Shown here piece after piece: positions 56,113-64,000 of a stretch of DNA of 64,000 bases. Under the pieces are notes generated by a model. The model was given only the letters and a program-made list of their open reading frames with translations. It made no database searches and was not told the DNA's origin. Numbering within the stretch: the stretch's first letter is position 1; each line of letters opens with the position of its first letter. Location of the stretch: contig NZ_JAGFNS010000004.1 of assembly GCF_017592555.1 (NCBI RefSeq), positions 231,481-295,480 of the forward strand, written 5' to 3'. The DNA comes from Actinoplanes flavus. GTDB taxonomy: Bacteria > Actinomycetota > Actinomycetes > Mycobacteriales > Micromonosporaceae. Position numbers and translations under genes: made by a program.

Positions 56113-56766
56113 GTGAGAGTCCTGGTGGTCGAGGATCAGATCCGCCTCGCCGACTCGGTGGCCCGGGTGCTGCGCCGCGAGGGCATGGCCGTCGACGTGG
56201 CCTACGACGGAACGGTCGCGCTGGAACGCGCCGCCGAGACCGACTACGACGTCGTCGTGCTCGACCGTGACCTGCCCGGCGTGCACGGCGACGACGTGTG
56301 CGGCGAGCTGATGCGCGAACCGCAGCGCACCCGGGTGCTCATGCTGACGGCGGCCGGGACGCTCGCTGACCGGGTGCTCGGCCTCACCATGGGCGCCGAC
56401 GACTATCTGCCCAAACCTTTCGCGTACGCCGAGCTCGTCGCCCGGATCCGCGCCCTGGGCCGCCGCACCCAGCCCGCCGTGCCGCCCACGCTGGCGCACG
56501 GCGATCTGACGCTGGACCCGGCGCGGCGGGTCGCGACCCGCGCCGGGCGGCGGCTGCCGCTCAACCCCAAGGAACTGGCCGTCCTGGAGTATCTGCTCAC
56601 CGCGCGGGGCCGGGTGGTGTCCGCCGAGGAGCTGCTGGAACGGGTGTGGGACGAGGCCGCCGACCCGTTCACCACGACGGTCAAGGCCACCATGAACCGG
56701 CTGCGCGCCAAACTGGGCGAGCCACCCGTCATCGAGACCGTGCCCCGCGCCGGTTACCGGATCTGA
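56113..56766 (+). CDS. OmpR-family response regulator
   Basis: The 217-residue protein has an N-terminal receiver (VLVVEDQIRLADSVARVL, phospho-acceptor in VVVLDRDLPGVHGDD, Lys in DYLPKPFAYAELVARIRAL) and a winged-helix DNA-binding domain ending TVKATMNRLRAKLGEPPVIETVPRAGYRI. GTG 56113 is preferred because GGAGG then stands seven bases upstream; GTG 56110 is possible. The histidine kinase follows 12 bases downstream. Confidence 0.92.
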   Translation: MRVLVVEDQIRLADSVARVLRREGMAVDVAYDGTVALERAAETDYDVVVLDRDLPGVHGDDVCGELMREPQRTRVLMLTAAGTLADRVLGLTMGADDYLPKPFAYAELVARIRALGRRTQPAVPPTLAHGDLTLDPARRVATRAGRRLPLNPKELAVLEYLLTARGRVVSAEELLERVWDEAADPFTTTVKATMNRLRAKLGEPPVIETVPRAGYRI

Positions 56767-56778
56767 GAGGGGACCCTG

Positions 56779-57960
56779 GTGGGCTTGACGGTCCGGTTGC
56801 GGCTCACCCTGCTGTACGGCCTGCTCTTCCTGTTCTCCGGCGCGCTGCTGCTGACCATCACCTACGCCCTGGTCGCCTACAACCGGGGCGCCTCCTCGCT
56901 GTCGGTCGAGAAGTCGGCGGACGGCCGTGAAATCGTCACCGCCGTCGTGCTGGGCGACATCGAACCGGCGGCGAACGACGATCTGCCGCCGGAACTGCGC
57001 CAGGTGGTCGAGGCCGCCCAGAAGCAGGTCCGCATGGAGAAGAGCGAGATCATGCGCCTGCTCGTGGTGCAGTCGTGCGTGGCGCTCGGCGTCATGTCGG
57101 TCGTCTCGATCGGCCTCGGCTGGGTGGTGGCCGGGCGGCTGCTGCGCCCGTTGCAGACGATGACCGGCGCCATCCAGCGGATCTCGGCGCACAACGTGCA
57201 CGAACGACTCGACGTCCCGGGCCCGCGGGACGAGCTGAAGAACCTCGCCGACACGGTCGACGGCCTGCTCGGACGGCTGGAATCGGCCCTCGACTCGCAC
57301 CGGCGGTTCGTCGCCAACGCGGCACACGAGCTGCGTACGCCGCTGACGCTGGAACACGCCCTGCTGGAGGAGGCCGTCATCGACCCGGACGCGACGGCCG
57401 AGGACTTCCGGGAACGGTTCAGGGAGCTGATGACCGTCAGCGAGCAGCAGGCGCGCCTGCTGGAATCGCTGCTGGTGCTGGCGACCAGCGAGCGCGGCCT
57501 GGACCGCCGGGAGGGCATCGACCTGGCCGGGCCGGCCGGCGACGTGGCGCGAGCCTACGCCCGGCGCCACGGGTTCACCGTGGAGACCGACCTGCGACCG
57601 GCCCGGATCACCGGCGATCCGGTGCTCGTCGAACGCCTTCTGGCCAATCTGGTCGACAACGCGATCAGCTACAACGTGCCGGACGGGCGGGTCGACGTGA
57701 CGACCGGCACCGAGGACGGCCGCGGCTTCCTGAAGGTGACCAACACCGGGCCACCGGTCCCGCCGGAGATGGTGGACCGGCTGCTCACCCCGTTCCAGCG
57801 GCTCCACCGGACCGCCGACGACGGCCACCACGGCCTGGGCCTGTCCATCGTGGCGGCCATCGCGGCCGCCCACACCGCCGACCTCTCGGTGCGTGCCCGG
57901 CCCGAAGGCGGGTTCGCCGTCACCATCCGTTTCCCGCCGGAGGATGTGCCCGTCGTGTGA
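56779..57960 (+). CDS. Membrane sensor histidine kinase
   Basis: The 393-residue kinase has two TM helices (about 12-35 and 100-125) around a short extracytoplasmic loop, a HAMP domain and HisKA with the phospho-acceptor in NAAHELRTPL. HATPase motifs follow (LVDNAISYNVPDG, HHGLGLSIV). GAGGGGA precedes the GTG start. The pair probably controls the lipoprotein and MacAB-like exporter that follow without a gap. Confidence 0.92.
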   Translation: MGLTVRLRLTLLYGLLFLFSGALLLTITYALVAYNRGASSLSVEKSADGREIVTAVVLGDIEPAANDDLPPELRQVVEAAQKQVRMEKSEIMRLLVVQSCVALGVMSVVSIGLGWVVAGRLLRPLQTMTGAIQRISAHNVHERLDVPGPRDELKNLADTVDGLLGRLESALDSHRRFVANAAHELRTPLTLEHALLEEAVIDPDATAEDFRERFRELMTVSEQQARLLESLLVLATSERGLDRREGIDLAGPAGDVARAYARRHGFTVETDLRPARITGDPVLVERLLANLVDNAISYNVPDGRVDVTTGTEDGRGFLKVTNTGPPVPPEMVDRLLTPFQRLHRTADDGHHGLGLSIVAAIAAAHTADLSVRARPEGGFAVTIRFPPEDVPVV

Positions 57961-57985
57961 CCGGCCGGTGCGTAGAAATCCCGGC

Positions 57986-58477
57986 ATGACGAACACCAGA
58001 AGGACCCGGACGGCCGCCGCGCTCCTGTGCGTGACACTGCTCTCCGGCTGCGGCGGGGTGCTGGGCGGAGCGGACGAGGACAAATTCCAGCAGGCGATGG
58101 ACTACGCGAAATGCCTGCGGGAGAACGGCATCCCGAACGTGCCCGACCCGGTGCGGGAGGACCGCGGCCTCAGTCAGGAACTGCCGAAGGTCGACGACGC
58201 GGTGCTGCGCAAGGCGCAGGAGGCCTGCCGCGACAAGCAACCCCAGGGCGAGGACGACGGCGGCGGCACCGTCGATCCGGCGAAGGTCACCGCCTGGACG
58301 ACATGCATGCGCGGAAAGCTGCCGAAGTTCCCCGATCCCGAGGTCGAGGGCGACACCATCAAAATCGTTCTCACCGGTACGGGCATCGAGCCCGACTCCG
58401 CGCCGTTCAAGGACGCCCGGGAAGCCTGCGACTCCCAAGACCCGGGCGGCAACACGCACTTCGAGGACCTGGACTGA
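57986..58477 (+). CDS. Secreted lipoprotein, hypothetical
   Basis: The 163-residue protein has a lipoprotein signal ending in lipobox LLSGC. The mature part contains several Cys (YAKCLRENG, EACRDKQ, WTTCMRGKL, EACDSQD), a pattern seen in small actinobacterial lipoproteins of unknown function. TAGAAA lies seven bases before ATG 57986 and there is no Shine-Dalgarno, so it may also have a leaderless start. The next gene overlaps its stop by one base. Confidence 0.8.
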   Translation: MTNTRRTRTAAALLCVTLLSGCGGVLGGADEDKFQQAMDYAKCLRENGIPNVPDPVREDRGLSQELPKVDDAVLRKAQEACRDKQPQGEDDGGGTVDPAKVTAWTTCMRGKLPKFPDPEVEGDTIKIVLTGTGIEPDSAPFKDAREACDSQDPGGNTHFEDLD

Positions 58478-59508
58478 TGGCCTCGAAACGAACCCTGCTC
58501 GTGCTGCCGGCACTGGGTGTCACGGTGATCGCCGTCGCCGCCGGCACCGGGATGCTGGGCGGCGCCGACGACACGGCCGACGTGGCGCTCGCCGGGCCAC
58601 CGGCCACCGCCACCGTGCAGAAGCGCACCCTGACCCGTACCGAGAAGGTCGGCGGCGACCTCGGCTTCGGCGACACCACCGACGTGCCGGCGCCGCTGAC
58701 CGGCGGCGGCATGGTCACCTGGCTGCCCGGCGACGGTGACGTCCTCGAACGCGGCGACACCGTCTACCGCCTCGACCAGCGCAGAGTCCCGCTGCTCTAC
58801 GGCACGATCCCGCTCTACCGCACCCTGTCCGCCGGCAGCGAGGGCGCCGACGTCCGGCAGCTCGAACGCAACCTGCGGGCCCTCGGCTACACCGGATTCA
58901 CGGTCGACGCCGACTACACCTCGTCGACGGCGGCAGCCGTCCGCGACTGGCAGGACGACCTCGGCCGCACCGAAACCGGCCGGGTCGGACTGGGCGACGC
59001 CGTGGTGTCATCGGGGGCACGTCGCGTCGCCGAGGTCACCACCCAGACCGGCGCCGCCGCGTCCGGCGTGCTGCTGCGCTGGACCGGCACCACCCGTGTC
59101 GTCACCGTCGACCTGGACACCGACTACGCCGACCTGGTCCGCGACGGCGTCACGGCGACCGTCGAACTGCCCGACGGCGCCACCGTCCCCGCGACGGTCA
59201 CCGACATCGGCACGCCCACCTCGCGGGAGAAGGGCGGCGCCACCCTGCCGGTCGAGCTCGCCGTCGCCGAGCAGCAGCGGCTGGGCCGCTACCAAGTGGC
59301 GACGGTGCAGGTCGTTCTCGCCGCCGAGACCCGCGAGGACGTGCTCGCCGTGCCGGTCACCGCGCTGGTCGCCCGGCCGGGCGGCGGTTATGCCGTGACG
59401 ACCGGCGGCGACTATCTGCCGGTCACCACCGGGCTGTTCTCCGGCGGCTACGTGGAGATCTCCGGCGACGGCGTCACCGAGGGCCTCCCGGTGGGGGTGC
59501 CGGAATGA
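58477..59508 (+). CDS. Exporter adaptor protein with peptidoglycan-binding domain
   Basis: The 343-residue protein has an N-terminal membrane anchor (LLVLPALGVTVIAVAAGTG) and a hairpin/lipoyl-like segment. A PG_binding_1 domain follows (LSAGSEGADVRQLERNLRALGYTGFTVDADYTSSTAAAVRDWQDDLG), then an adaptor beta-barrel. It acts as the MacA-like partner of the ABC/FtsX proteins encoded next, with the stop overlapping the next ATG. Confidence 0.85.
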   Translation: MASKRTLLVLPALGVTVIAVAAGTGMLGGADDTADVALAGPPATATVQKRTLTRTEKVGGDLGFGDTTDVPAPLTGGGMVTWLPGDGDVLERGDTVYRLDQRRVPLLYGTIPLYRTLSAGSEGADVRQLERNLRALGYTGFTVDADYTSSTAAAVRDWQDDLGRTETGRVGLGDAVVSSGARRVAEVTTQTGAAASGVLLRWTGTTRVVTVDLDTDYADLVRDGVTATVELPDGATVPATVTDIGTPTSREKGGATLPVELAVAEQQRLGRYQVATVQVVLAAETREDVLAVPVTALVARPGGGYAVTTGGDYLPVTTGLFSGGYVEISGDGVTEGLPVGVPE

Positions 59509-60179
59509 CTACGCCCGTAGTCGAGTTGTCCGGAGTCTCCAAACGGTACGGTGACGTGCTCGCCCTCGACGACGCCGACCTGCGCATCGAGCGTGGGGAG
59601 CTGCTCGCCGTCGTCGGCCCGTCGGGATCCGGCAAATCGACCCTGCTGCACATCATGGGCACCCTCGACCGGCCCACCACCGGGACCCTGCACATCGACG
59701 GGTACGACGTCGGCGCGCTCAGCGACCGCGAGCTCTCGGTGCTGCGCGCCCGTGCCATCGGCTTCGTCTTCCAGCAGTTCCACCTGGCCCGTGGGGTGCC
59801 GGCGATCGACATCGTCGCCGACGGCCTGCTCTACACCGGCCGGTCACGCGCCCACCGGCGGCAGGCGGCCGAGCAGGCGCTGCACCGCGTCGGCCTCGGC
59901 CACCGGATGAAACACCTGCCGCATCAGCTGTCCGGCGGCGAACAGCAGCGGGTCGCCATCGCCCGCGCCGTCCTCGGCGATCCGCCGCTGCTCATGGCCG
60001 ACGAGCCGACCGGCGCCCTCGACTCACACTCCGGAGAGACCGTGATGGCGCTGCTGCGCGACCTCAACGACGCCGGCACTACGATCGTTGTGATCACCCA
60101 CGACCGCGACATCGCGGCCTCGCTGCCGCGACAGGTCCGGCTCAAAGACGGCAAGATCATTTCTGGGGTACGGGCGTGA
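59505..60179 (+). CDS. ABC transporter ATP-binding protein, MacB/LolD-like
   Basis: The 224-residue ATPase has Walker A GPSGSGKST, Q-loop in FVFQQFH, signature LSGGEQQR, Walker B LLMADEPT and H-loop in ITHDRD. ATG 59505 overlaps the adaptor stop. It energises the FtsX-type permease. The class exports peptides, lipoproteins or antibiotics by mechanotransmission. Confidence 0.93.
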   Translation: MTTPVVELSGVSKRYGDVLALDDADLRIERGELLAVVGPSGSGKSTLLHIMGTLDRPTTGTLHIDGYDVGALSDRELSVLRARAIGFVFQQFHLARGVPAIDIVADGLLYTGRSRAHRRQAAEQALHRVGLGHRMKHLPHQLSGGEQQRVAIARAVLGDPPLLMADEPTGALDSHSGETVMALLRDLNDAGTTIVVITHDRDIAASLPRQVRLKDGKIISGVRA

Positions 60180-61363
60180 GCGCCCCGCCGCTGGTCCCGG
60201 CCCGGATGCCGGTCGCCGACGTCATCCGGGTCGGCGGGCACGGCCTGCGCTCACGTCCCCTCCGGGTGTTCCTGTCCGCGCTGGGCATCGCGATCGGCAT
60301 CGCCGCGATGGTCGGGGTCATGGGCATCTCCGCGTCCTCGACCCACGAACTGGACCGGCGGCTCAGCTCGTTCGGCACCAACCTGCTGACCGTCACGGCA
60401 GAGCCGGAGTCGCACCTGCCGACCACGGCGGTCAGCATGATCGGCGCGCTGCCCGCCGTCGACACCGTCTCGGCCGTCGGGCGCACCGGCGCGCGGGTCT
60501 ACCGCAACGACCACATCCCGACCGAGCGCACCGGCGGTATCGTGGTCTACGCGGCCCGAACCGACCTGCCCACGGTGGTCGGCGCCCGTACCGTCGCCGG
60601 GTCCTGGCTCACCGACGCGTACACCGCCTACCCGGCCGTGGTGCTCGGCTGGACCGCCGCGCGATCCCTGGCCGTCTACGAGACCGGCCCCGGCCAGCTG
60701 GTCTGGCTCGGCGGCCGATGGTTCACCGTGGTCGGCATCCTGGCCCCCAACGACCTGCTCACCGACCTCGACTACGGCGCCTTCGTCGGCTGGCCGGTGG
60801 CCGAACGTGAACTCGGCTTCGACGGCTACCCGACCACCGTCTACACCCGTCCACAGCAGAGCGCGGTCACCGGCGTACAGCCGCTGCTCGGCGCCGCCGC
60901 CAACCCGGAGAACCCCGGCGAGGCCACCGTCTCCCGCCCGTCCGAGGTGCTGAAAGCCCAGCTGGAGACCCGCCGTACGCTCAACGCCCTGCTGCTCGGC
61001 CTGGGCGCGGTGGCCCTGCTGGTCGGCGGCATCGGCGTGGCCAACACGATGGTCATCTCGGTCCTGGAACGCCGCTCCGAGATCGGCCTGCGCCGCTCCC
61101 TGGGCGCCACCCGAGGCCAGATCCGCACCCAGTTCCTGGCCGAGGCGCTGCTGCTGTCCCTGCTCGGCGGCGCCGGCGGTGTCGCCCTCGGCATCGGCAT
61201 CACGGCCGCCTTCGCCGCCACCCAGGGCTGGGCCGCCGTCGTACCGCCGTGGGCGATGGCCGGCGGCATGGCAGCCACCCTGCTGATCGGCGGTCTGGCC
61301 GGTTTCTACCCGGCCGTGCGCGCCGCCCGTCTTCCACCCACCGAGGCCCTGGCCAACCCTTGA
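60176..61363 (+). CDS. FtsX-like permease, MacB-like membrane part
   Basis: The 395-residue protein has the MacB arrangement: one N-terminal TM helix (LSALGIAIGIAAMVGVMGIS), a large extracytoplasmic domain and three C-terminal TM helices, with VLERRSEIGLRRSLGATRGQIRTQFLAEALLLSLLGG between them. GTG 60176 overlaps the ATPase stop. It ends the six-gene two-component/exporter operon. Tandem 96-bp repeats begin right after its stop. Confidence 0.92.
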   Translation: MSAPPLVPARMPVADVIRVGGHGLRSRPLRVFLSALGIAIGIAAMVGVMGISASSTHELDRRLSSFGTNLLTVTAEPESHLPTTAVSMIGALPAVDTVSAVGRTGARVYRNDHIPTERTGGIVVYAARTDLPTVVGARTVAGSWLTDAYTAYPAVVLGWTAARSLAVYETGPGQLVWLGGRWFTVVGILAPNDLLTDLDYGAFVGWPVAERELGFDGYPTTVYTRPQQSAVTGVQPLLGAAANPENPGEATVSRPSEVLKAQLETRRTLNALLLGLGAVALLVGGIGVANTMVISVLERRSEIGLRRSLGATRGQIRTQFLAEALLLSLLGGAGGVALGIGITAAFAATQGWAAVVPPWAMAGGMAATLLIGGLAGFYPAVRAARLPPTEALANP

Positions 61364-61780
61364 GGGCCGGGCGCGGCGGTCGGGCGGGTGTGAGATCGCC
61401 GCGCCGCCCCCCTGTCGCTCACCGAGGTTTCGCCAGCTCTTGGGGGTCGGGTGTGGCGGTGGGGCGTGTGTGGGAGGTCGTCTCGCCGGGTGGCTGCGGT
61501 GCCGTCGGTGTCGCTCACCGAGGTTTCGCCAGCCCTTGGGGGTCGGGTGTGGCGGTGGGGCGTGTGTGGGAGGTCGTCTCGCCGGGTGGCTGCGGTGCCG
61601 TCGGTGTCGCTCACCGAGGTTTCGCCAGCCCTTGCGGGCCGGGCGTGGCGGTCAGGTGGCGTGGGTGGTCGCCTCAGCGGGTGGTTACCGCGCCGACCTT
61701 TCCCGTCAGCCGTTTACCCGGTGACGCGGGCGGGTAGGCGATCTTCACAGAATCGGGCGAAATCGTAAGGAGGTCACCCG
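61364..61780. repeat. 96-bp tandem repeat array downstream of the exporter operon
   Basis: Two identical 96-bp units (61439-61534 and 61535-61630), each starting CTTGGGGGTCGGG and ending TTTCGCCAGCC, are flanked by degenerate partial units before (about 61360-61438) and after (61631 to about 61700). Because 96 is a multiple of three, frames stay open on both strands, but no ribosome site or domain supports coding. No gene is called here. Confidence 0.85.
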
Positions 61781-61981
61781 ATGCCTATGGCAAGTATCCC
61801 GTCGAACCCTGACAAATATCCGCCCCTCGACCCGGGCGCGCCGATCCCCGACGACCCGGGCGAACTGTCTCCCGACAGCCCCGACCCGTTGCCCCCGCCG
61901 CCGCCCGATCCGGTCCCGGCCATACCGGTGCCCGCGCCGCCGGCCCCGGACGAGCCCGAAGCTGTCCCGGAGCCCGCCTGA
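61781..61981 (+). CDS. Small proline-rich acidic protein (66 aa)
   Basis: The protein is mostly Pro, Asp and Glu (DPGAPIPDDPGELSPDSP, PPPPPDPVPAIPVPAPP) with no signal peptide or known domain. The case for a gene is its perfect ribosome site TAAGGAGGT, seven to eight bases before the ATG, preceded by less GC-rich DNA. It could be an intrinsically disordered protein. It converges on the next gene with 10 bases between stops. Confidence 0.55.
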   Translation: MPMASIPSNPDKYPPLDPGAPIPDDPGELSPDSPDPLPPPPPDPVPAIPVPAPPAPDEPEAVPEPA

Positions 61982-61991
61982 CCGCTCCGGC

Positions 61992-62558
61992 TCAGCGGGC
62001 CGCGGCCGAATCCAGGAAACGGGTGACGGTGTCCGTCCAGCTCTGGCGGGCCGCGTCGGCGGACTCGGGAGAGGGCAGGCCCGTCGCCGTGGCCACCAGC
62101 GCCGCCTTGCCGTTCGGTTTGGGCTCGCTGGTGACGGCGACCGCCGTACCGTCCAGGGTCTTGACCCGCCAGGTGATCCGCCGCTCGGTGCCGCTCACCC
62201 GGGGTGGGGCGGCGAGGAGCCCGGCGGTGTACGGGTCCGCCGCAGCGAACCCGGTCCACGCGTCCATCAACGCGGCCATGCCGAGACGGGTGGACCGGCT
62301 CACGCTCACCTCGAACGTGCCGTCCGCGCGCTCGCCGGGCCGCCGTCGGCCGATGTACTGCTCGTACGCCACCGTCACCGATTGCGCCCACCAGCCGGGC
62401 GAGTCGATTCCGGTGGCGTCCAGCTCCTTGTGCACCTTCGCCGCGATGGCGCGGTGGCACAGGTCCTCCGCGCCGATGCCAGCCATGAACGTCAGCCAGC
62501 CGTCCCAGCTGCGGCCCGTGGCGGTTTCGATCGGCTTGATCCGGGCGTTCGTCGCCAT
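61992..62558 (-). CDS. DUF4287/SRPBCC-like protein
   Basis: The 188-residue protein has a helical N-terminal part (TGRSWDGWLTFMAGIGAEDLCHRAIAAKVHKELDATGIDSPGWWAQSVTVAYEQYIG), reminiscent of DUF4287. A C-terminal START/AHSA1-like segment follows with ITWRVKTLDGTAVAVTSEPKPNGKAALVATATGLPSPESAD. Function is unknown. Assignment is from recalled patterns, not an alignment. Confidence 0.6.
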   Translation of the reverse strand: MATNARIKPIETATGRSWDGWLTFMAGIGAEDLCHRAIAAKVHKELDATGIDSPGWWAQSVTVAYEQYIGRRRPGERADGTFEVSVSRSTRLGMAALMDAWTGFAAADPYTAGLLAAPPRVSGTERRITWRVKTLDGTAVAVTSEPKPNGKAALVATATGLPSPESADAARQSWTDTVTRFLDSAAAR

Positions 62559-62583
62559 CTTGCCATGATGCCAGCCCGGACGG

Positions 62584-63027
62584 TCACTGACAGTGGCGCT
62601 GCACCGGGGCCAGCCATTCGGTCAGGTTCTGGGCCATCGTCTTGTTGACGTCCTCGGGCGTCTTGATGGTCTTGAAGAACGTGGCGTCGGCCGACTTGGT
62701 GCGCAGCTGCTCGGCGGCCTTCTTGCCGTCGGTACGCAGTTCGGCGTCCTCGCTGCCCTTCGTGGCGTCGTCGACCGCGGTGGCGAAACTGGCCAGGGCC
62801 TGCTGGGCCTTGGCCACCGCCTTGGGGTCGGAGACCGATTCGGTGAGCGCCTTGGCGAACGGCGCCATGTTGGCCCCGTATGCTGCGGCGAGCGCCTGAC
62901 ACCCGGACGCGACGCCCGGGGCCACGGCTGGCGCGCTGCCGGCTGGCGCGGCGGTGTCGGCGGCGGTGCCGCATGCCGTCGCGGTGAGCAGGATCCCGCC
63001 GGCGAGCAGGATGATGGCGTTGCGCAT
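62584..63027 (-). CDS. Secreted lipoprotein behind a LacI-type operator
   Basis: The 147-residue protein has a lipoprotein signal (MRNAIILLAGGILLTATAC) with the lipid-acceptor Cys at 19. The rest is helical and ends APVQRHCQ. GGAGG lies seven bases before ATG 63027. A perfect 14-bp palindrome of the LacI/CebR type lies 26 bases upstream, predicting control by sugar availability. No transporter genes are adjacent in the window. Confidence 0.75.
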   Translation of the reverse strand: MRNAIILLAGGILLTATACGTAADTAAPAGSAPAVAPGVASGCQALAAAYGANMAPFAKALTESVSDPKAVAKAQQALASFATAVDDATKGSEDAELRTDGKKAAEQLRTKSADATFFKTIKTPEDVNKTMAQNLTEWLAPVQRHCQ

Positions 63028-63052
63028 GAAAACCTCCATGGGGATGGGGGAG

Positions 63053-63066
63053 TGGGAGCGCTCCCA
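63053..63066. promoter_or_regulatory. LacI-family (CebR-type) operator palindrome
   Basis: TGGGAGCGCTCCCA is a perfect 14-bp palindrome and matches the established CebR cellobiose-repressor site of Streptomyces. It lies 26 bases upstream of the lipoprotein start, where a bound repressor would block transcription. Confidence 0.8.
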
Positions 63067-63240
63067 TGCCGCGAGCACCATAACCTCTCCATGCGAGGCT
63101 GTCGATTCCTTAAGGCGATCTTCAGGCAGGCCGCGGGCGGAGAGCGGGCGCGGCCATCGACCGACTCCGTTCTCGTCCGGTCGGGCGAATGACAGAAATG
63201 CTATGGCGTGATGTCCACTCCGTACCGATAGCCTGTTGCG

Positions 63241-63543
63241 GTGAGCAGTGACTTCGCGTTCTGGAAGGCCGGTAGCGGCAACCCGGCGGAGATTTACGAC
63301 GCCTTGGCCGAGGGGGTCGCCGACGCGCTCGAGCCGCATCCCGACGTCGCCACCTTTCGGAGCGAGCTTCTCGAGCGCTGGCCCGACCTGGCCGACGTGC
63401 TCGAGCCGGGCGACGGCCCCGGCGATCGGTACGTGCTGCTGACCCTGCCACTGCGGATGCTCAGCTACCTCGACGGCATCTTCGAGCTGGCCGGGAAGTA
63501 CGAGCTGCATGGCTACAGCGGCGTGGCCGGCGAGCCGTTCTGA
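63241..63543 (+). CDS. Small hypothetical protein (100 aa)
   Basis: MSSDFAFWKAGSGNPAEIYDALAEGVADALEPHPDVATFRSELL starts a soluble acidic protein ending ELHGYSGVAGEPF. No family is named. TAGCCT (63229-63234) lies six bases before GTG 63241 and no ribosome site is seen, so the message may be leaderless. Its last codons (GEPF-stop) are the first part of the 75-bp tandem repeat that follows. Confidence 0.6.
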   Translation: MSSDFAFWKAGSGNPAEIYDALAEGVADALEPHPDVATFRSELLERWPDLADVLEPGDGPGDRYVLLTLPLRMLSYLDGIFELAGKYELHGYSGVAGEPF

Positions 63544-63890
63544 CCCGGCCTCACCCTCTGGTGTGCGCAGCAGCAGCCAGGCGTCCGTGGGGAAGAGCCG
63601 GCCGGTGAGCCGTTCTGGCCCGGTGTCACCCTTCGGTGTGGTGCAGCAGCGGCCAAGGCGTCCGTGGGGAAGAGTTGGCCGGTGAGTGTCTGACCCGGCC
63701 TCACTCTTCGGTGTGGTGCAGCAGCAGCCAGGCGTCCGTGGGGAAGAGCCGGCTGGCGAGCCGTTCTGACCCGGCAACCAGGCGTCCGTGGGGAGGAGCG
63801 GGCCGGCGAGCCGTTCTGACCCGGCCTCACCCTTCGGTGCGGTGCAGCAGCAGCCAGGCGTCCGCGGGGAAGAGCCGGCCGGCGATCGCC
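63541..63890. repeat. 75-bp tandem repeats made from two converging gene ends
   Basis: Units start at 63541, 63616, 63691, 63766 (25 bases deleted) and 63816, with TGACCCGGCCTCACCC-type starts. The unit combines the tail of the left gene and the 3' end of the right, minus-strand gene (CAGCAGCAGCCAGGCGTCC). The last copy is inside the true 3' end of the right gene. Confidence 0.85.
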
Positions 63891-64000
63891 CAGGCGGTGC
63901 GGGTGTAGTAGGGGCGCGCCTCGACGGCGTCGATGATCCGGGGATCCGTCATCGGGTGGTCGGCGCCCTTCCAGCGGATCACGCAGCCGCCGGCGGCGAT
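63827..64000 (-). CDS. Partial gene, C-terminal 57 residues, function not recognised
   Basis: The frame enters from beyond 64000 and stops at 63827. It reads GCVIRWKGADHPMTDPRIIDAVEARPYYTRTAWAIAGRLFPADAWLLLHRTEG. Composition and codon use look genuine, and its 3' end is the source of part of the 75-bp repeat. Too little is present to name a family. Confidence 0.6.
   Translation of the reverse strand: MAAGGCVIRWKGADHPMTDPRIIDAVEARPYYTRTAWAIAGRLFPADAWLLLHRTEG

Noticed and set aside
61774..62460. 228-codon minus-strand frame opposite the proline-rich ORF
   Set aside because: Overlaps the supported 188-residue gene in another frame and has a Gly/Ser-rich tail complementary to proline codons.

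Overview
The window reads as chromosomal DNA of a very GC-rich filamentous actinobacterium. The best guess is a Micromonosporaceae member such as Actinoplanes, from GC content, GTG starts, four-base ATGA/GTGA gene overlaps, an AfsR/SARP regulator and a SapB-like lanthipeptide locus. That assignment is inference. No rRNA, tRNA or CRISPR array was seen.

Layout. (1) 385-7218: a complete class III lanthipeptide locus. A minus-strand operon encodes synthetase, a 49-residue precursor and two ABC exporter halves, with a convergent LuxR-type regulator. (2) 7386-11214: a Bax-inhibitor-1-like membrane protein and a SARP/NB-ARC/TPR regulator. (3) 11238-17179: a scrambled accessory segment. It holds a truncated HTH gene, two broken IS5-family transposases in inverted orientation, an intact IS701-family element with CTAG target duplications, a poly-G/poly-C tract that may be an assembly fault, a 130-bp direct repeat and a run of SUKH-type immunity-like genes. 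(4) 17573-30133: a secreted protein, then the most unusual locus. A tightly coupled operon (18599-23916) encodes a glycosyltransferase-like protein, a thymidylate-synthase-fold enzyme with Asp where synthases have Asn, an NDK-type kinase, a radical SAM enzyme, a DEDDh exonuclease and an aldo/keto reductase. A convergent regulator/phosphotransferase/zinc-ribbon operon follows, then a GPP34/permease/GNAT operon behind a structured leader.

(5) 30234-44645: a membrane protein, HicA with a decapitated HicB, several likely leaderless housekeeping-type genes, an SDR/acyl-CoA ligase fusion, a serine hydrolase, a GH13 enzyme, a DGPF/ECF sigma pair, a large TPR protein and a MaoC-type hydratase. (6) 44762-53348: a 1325-residue NTPase/TPR protein, then the tyrosine catabolic operon (hppD, hmgA, an unknown gene, fahA) ended by a strong hairpin. 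(7) 53399-61363: a DrrAB-like exporter with a PadR regulator and its probable palindromic operator, then a two-component system, a lipoprotein and a MacAB-like exporter. (8) 61364-64000: tandem repeats of 96 bp and 75 bp, small proteins, a lipoprotein behind a perfect LacI/CebR-type operator, and the 3' end of a gene leaving the window.

How parts work together. The lanthipeptide genes form a make-and-export unit. The 18.6-23.9 kb operon looks like a cytosine-nucleotide modification pathway: hydroxymethylation, phosphorylation, then possible glycosylation or radical chemistry. The 49-53 kb operon converts 4-hydroxyphenylpyruvate to fumarate and acetoacetate.
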